DNA of 64,000 nt from Geosiphon pyriformis (Eukaryota; Glomeromycota; Glomeromycetes; Archaeosporales; Geosiphonaceae): positions 1,884 through 65,883 of the forward strand of contig JAAOMT010000627.1 of the NCBI GenBank assembly GCA_016748015.1, in the 5' to 3' direction. Shown piece by piece: positions 61,048 to 64,000 of this stretch; position 1 is the stretch's first letter, and each line of letters begins with the position of its first letter. Made by a program: the position numbers and the translations under genes. The notes below the pieces were generated by a model. The model did no database searches and had not been told where the DNA came from. It was given only the letters and a program-made list of their open reading frames with translations.

Positions 61048-64000
61048 AGTTATATTTGGAAAATTGCCATGTGCAATGTTAGGGGAATAAACAATCCTGC
61101 AAAGCAGGATGATATAGTTTGTTGGCACAAGGACATGGGCAATTTGGTTTCTATTTTTACTGAGACAAAGTTGAAGGATAAGGTTTGTCCCTAGATTATC
61201 AACAAGTTTGATGGTGTTCAGGTGTTTATCTCTGGTTTGGATTCTGGATATCTGGGTGCTGGTGTAGTGGTTGTCATGGACTCTTCTTTGACAAGGCATG
61301 TGTGCAAGGTTTCTGAAGTGCCTGGCCAGCTTCTGTCTGTTAAATTACTTTTCAAGAATAAGCTCTCAGTGTCAATTCTGGGGCTTTACGCTGGTGCTTC
61401 TTCGGTGGTATGGTTTTCTCAGGCTGATGAGATCAACTCTCTTATTGTGAGGGCTGTTAACGAATCTTTATTTGTCATTCTCGGGGGTGATTTTAATGAA
61501 GACGGTTCTCATAAGAGTGTGAGTTTCAAAAAATGCTTTGATTTGGGTTTGGTCAATGCGATAGCGAATCGTGGGGTTTTAAATGTCAGTAAGCATTTTG
61601 ACATGGACCATCAAGCTGTTTCAGTGTCTTTGAGTTTGGGTGGACTTTTGGATATGTGCTTGAATTCTCTTTACACACAAATGAATAGAGATCATTGGAA
61701 GTTTGACATCAAGAGTGCCAATGAAGCTAGGTGGTTGGAGTTCAAAGATGCTTTGGCTGTTAATGCCTTTATGTTCTCGGATGCTTTTGGTGTGGCAGTG
61801 AGATTTTCAGATATGAACGCTATGTGGAACATTGTTCGCAAGGTCATGGTTTTTTCAGTGGGTAGTACATTTAAGAAAAAATGGTTTAGAGGTTTTGATG
61901 GTGTGTTTACCAAGACTTCCTCTAGGTTTCACAAGCTGGAGCTGCTGGTTTCTAAGTTGGTTAAGGCTTCGCGTTTGGATTCTAGTGATGGTTTTGCTTC
62001 TTTGTTGGAGGTATGACACAGACTTGACTCCTTTAATGCATCGGTAGTTAAGTTTCTGTTTCTTTCAGGTTCTAATTTTGATCTTATTTGTTCTGCACTG
62101 GCCAAAGCAAGAAAATTGTACTGCTCTTCCAAATTATTGGAATCCAAGCACACTGAGGAGTTCTCAATCAAGCAGGCTATTGATAAGAGAATGAGAAGTT
62201 TTAAGCTGAACAAGAGTCACACCATTAGGAGCGTTTTGGAGCATCCTTTTTGCAAGGTGGTCCTGGATCATCTGGTTGTAGAAGATGAGTTGGTTTTAGA
62301 GCCTAATTTGGTTAAATTTAAGGTAAACAAAATTATGGAGGGATGGACCAGAAAGCGTAAGGTGGTATCTGACATCTCTGAGGATTGGGCCCACAAATAT
62401 TGGCCTTTGAATTACGTGTTTGATGGTGCTTTCTCTGATGTCATATGTTTGATTAGTTTAGATGAATTGTTGACTGTTGTCACGGATCTTCCTGATGGAA
62501 AGACAGCTGGTCTTTCTGGTATCTCCAACAAATTGTGGAGACATTGTGACAAATCGGTTTTAGATATGCTTTTGGTGCTTTTGAATTCCTGTTTGGTTGG
62601 TGAATCAGTTTCTGGGCCATGGAGAGAAGCTTGGATTTCAATGATTCCTAAACCATATGAATGGGAGGGAGTTCTTACAAACACTTATCCTATAGCTTTA
62701 ATTGAAATGGCCTGCAAAATTTTTTCCAAGATCCTTTCAGATAGAATTTCATTGGTTTGCAGCACTTTTGAGATTCTTCATGGAGATAATTTTTCTGTTT
62801 TGAAAGGTATGACAACACAATCTCCCATTTTTGCTATCAGTTCTGTGGTTGAAGATGCCTTGGAGAAGAACTGTGAACTTTGGCTGATTTTACAAGACAT
62901 GCACAAAGCTTATGACTCAGTTGGTTAAGAACATCTTAGAAGGAGTCTGGTTAAGATCAAGATGTGTAACAGGTTTATTAGATTTTTTGGCAGTATTCAC
63001 AATAGTTGTGTCAACAGAGTGATGACTGACTTTGGCTTGACTAATGGGTATTGTGTCCACAATGGGCTGGATCAGGAAGAAGTTTTTTCGCCCCTTCTCT
63101 GGTGTATTTTTTATAATTCACTTTTGTGCAAGGTCAAGAGACAGGAGAGTGTGTGTGGTTACAGATTGAATTCTCATTTTATTTCCAAAACTGGCTGAGT
63201 AGATCCTCAAGCTGGACTGACTTCTTTTCTCGCTGCTGGTGCTTTCGTTAATGATATTATTTGGGTTGGTAGCAGCCAGGCTACTACTTAACACATCTTT
63301 AATGTGGCTAGTGAATTTTTCAGGTTCAATGACATTTCTATAAATAATGACAAGACAGTTGTCATCCCTATCAACTGCCGGGTAATGGACCTATGTTTAA
63401 CTATTAGTGGCTCGCCCATTTTCATTACCAAAAAGAGGAAATCTCATCACTATCTGGGTATCTTTTTGTCTTCTGAGAGTTTTTCGAAGTCTAGCTTGGC
63501 TAAAGCTCAGGTGGATGTGCGATTTTTTGTGAACCTTGTTTTAAGAAAGGCAGTTTCGGACAAACAGTGTGCATATTTGTTGTCTACAGTTCTTTTTCCT
63601 ATCATCAGCTACAGGACTCAGTTCAGTTTCGTTTCTATTGGTGTTTGTAATAAATGAAATGCTCTGGTATGTAAGATCTTGAAGTCTAAGTCTGGGTTGC
63701 CATGTGATTTCTCCAGTAATGTGCTTCATCATTCTTCTTTGTACAATTTAAAGATCTTTGAACAAATCCAGGTTAAGAGTAAATTGGCCTCCATTGTTGT
63801 TTTTGTGAATTCTACTGGTGTCTTGGGTCGTTTGTTTTCTCATAGGTCTCATGACCTCCAGGTTCTTAGCTGGTGTTCTTGTCATCCTTTACTGTTTCCG
63901 GCTCGTGTTGGTATCAGTCCCTTAAATAATTTTTTGGCGGGTGTGGTTCATATTTTTTCTGGATATGATTTGTCTTTGGGTGGCTCTCTAACTTGTGTTT
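61048..64000 (+). pseudogene. LINE-5 ORF2: endonuclease and reverse transcriptase, six stops, partial
   Basis: One continuous frame with stops at 61,192, 62,014, 62,926, 63,196, 63,289 and 63,655. The endonuclease has NVRG, FTETKL, GLYAG, GGDFNED and MDHQAV, but lacks about 34 residues between GGDFN and the DH motif that LINE-1 has (including WSN and IDFILVS). The reverse transcriptase spans about 62,460-63,650: LPDGKTAGLSGISNKLW, KGMTTQSPIFAI, LDQEEVFSPLLWCIFY and AFVNDIIWVG, where FVND (63,244-63,255) replaces the catalytic F-x-D-D. ORF2 would nick DNA and prime cDNA synthesis; this copy cannot. Confidence 0.8.

Larger units (their letters stand above)
59021..64000 (+). mobile_element. LINE-5: youngest LINE, 5' complete, cut by the window end
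   Basis: The 5' UTR (59,021-59,140) matches LINE-1. ORF1 59,141-61,045 is followed at once by ORF2. Both frames are kept throughout, apart from nine in-frame stop codons and one in-frame gap of about 34 codons in the endonuclease. The RNase H part should lie beyond 64,000. Confidence 0.85.

Overview
The window is nuclear DNA of a very AT-rich fungus, most likely an arbuscular mycorrhizal fungus (Glomeromycotina). The reasons are extreme AT content, spliced genes with GT..AG introns of about 70-140 nt, and Ty3/Gypsy and LINE retroelements whose proteins look like families I know to be abundant in Rhizophagus/Gigaspora. The lineage call is from recognition, not a search. About 85% of the window is retrotransposon sequence at different stages of decay. 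Only one island, about 50.3-57.6 kb, holds intact host genes.

Layout. 1-1,633 is the 3' end of a fairly young Gypsy element (accessory ORF plus 3' LTR, here called LTR-A). About 2.39-6.0 kb is a very old, 5'-truncated minus-strand LINE (LINE-4). 6.6-41.2 kb is one nested stack. The oldest layer is a plus-strand Gypsy (Gypsy-3, LTR-A type: 5' LTR 6,599-7,558, body 33.3-40.9 kb, 3' LTR fragment from 40,932). Inserted in its leader is a minus-strand Gypsy-2 (to 33,319). The left LTR of Gypsy-2 is itself split by Gypsy-1 (minus, 7,676-17,865) and LINE-1 (minus, ~17,996-25,777). LINE-1 in turn carries a solo LTR-A (22,911-23,881) with a perfect 4-bp target duplication. 41.2-49.45 kb is an LTR-B fragment and then decayed LINE-3 (plus), also carrying a solo LTR-A. 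59.0-64.0 kb is the 5' part of LINE-5 (plus), the least decayed LINE, running off the window.

Host genes. A small SET-domain protein (minus, 50,812-51,540, one intron) and a PHD-finger chromatin reader with PHF14-like architecture (plus, 51,868-55,382, eight exons, 967 aa) are transcribed divergently from a 327-bp shared promoter. Convergent to the PHD gene is a TMEM41/VTT-domain membrane protein (minus, 56,295-57,552, three exons, 335 aa). The gene-bearing segment is bracketed by a decayed inverted repeat (about 49.5-50.0 and 58.0-58.5 kb).

The main biological story is silencing of retroelements by transition mutation. Stops sit at glutamine and tryptophan positions (CAA/CAG to TAA/TAG, TGG to TAG/TGA). 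All three Gypsy reverse transcriptases have lost catalytic aspartate(s) to asparagine. The reading frame of LINE-5 is otherwise kept over about 4.8 kb. The Gypsy elements also encode a dUTPase domain between protease and reverse transcriptase, and unexplained accessory ORFs downstream of integrase. I saw no tRNA, rRNA, CRISPR or bacterial-type genes.
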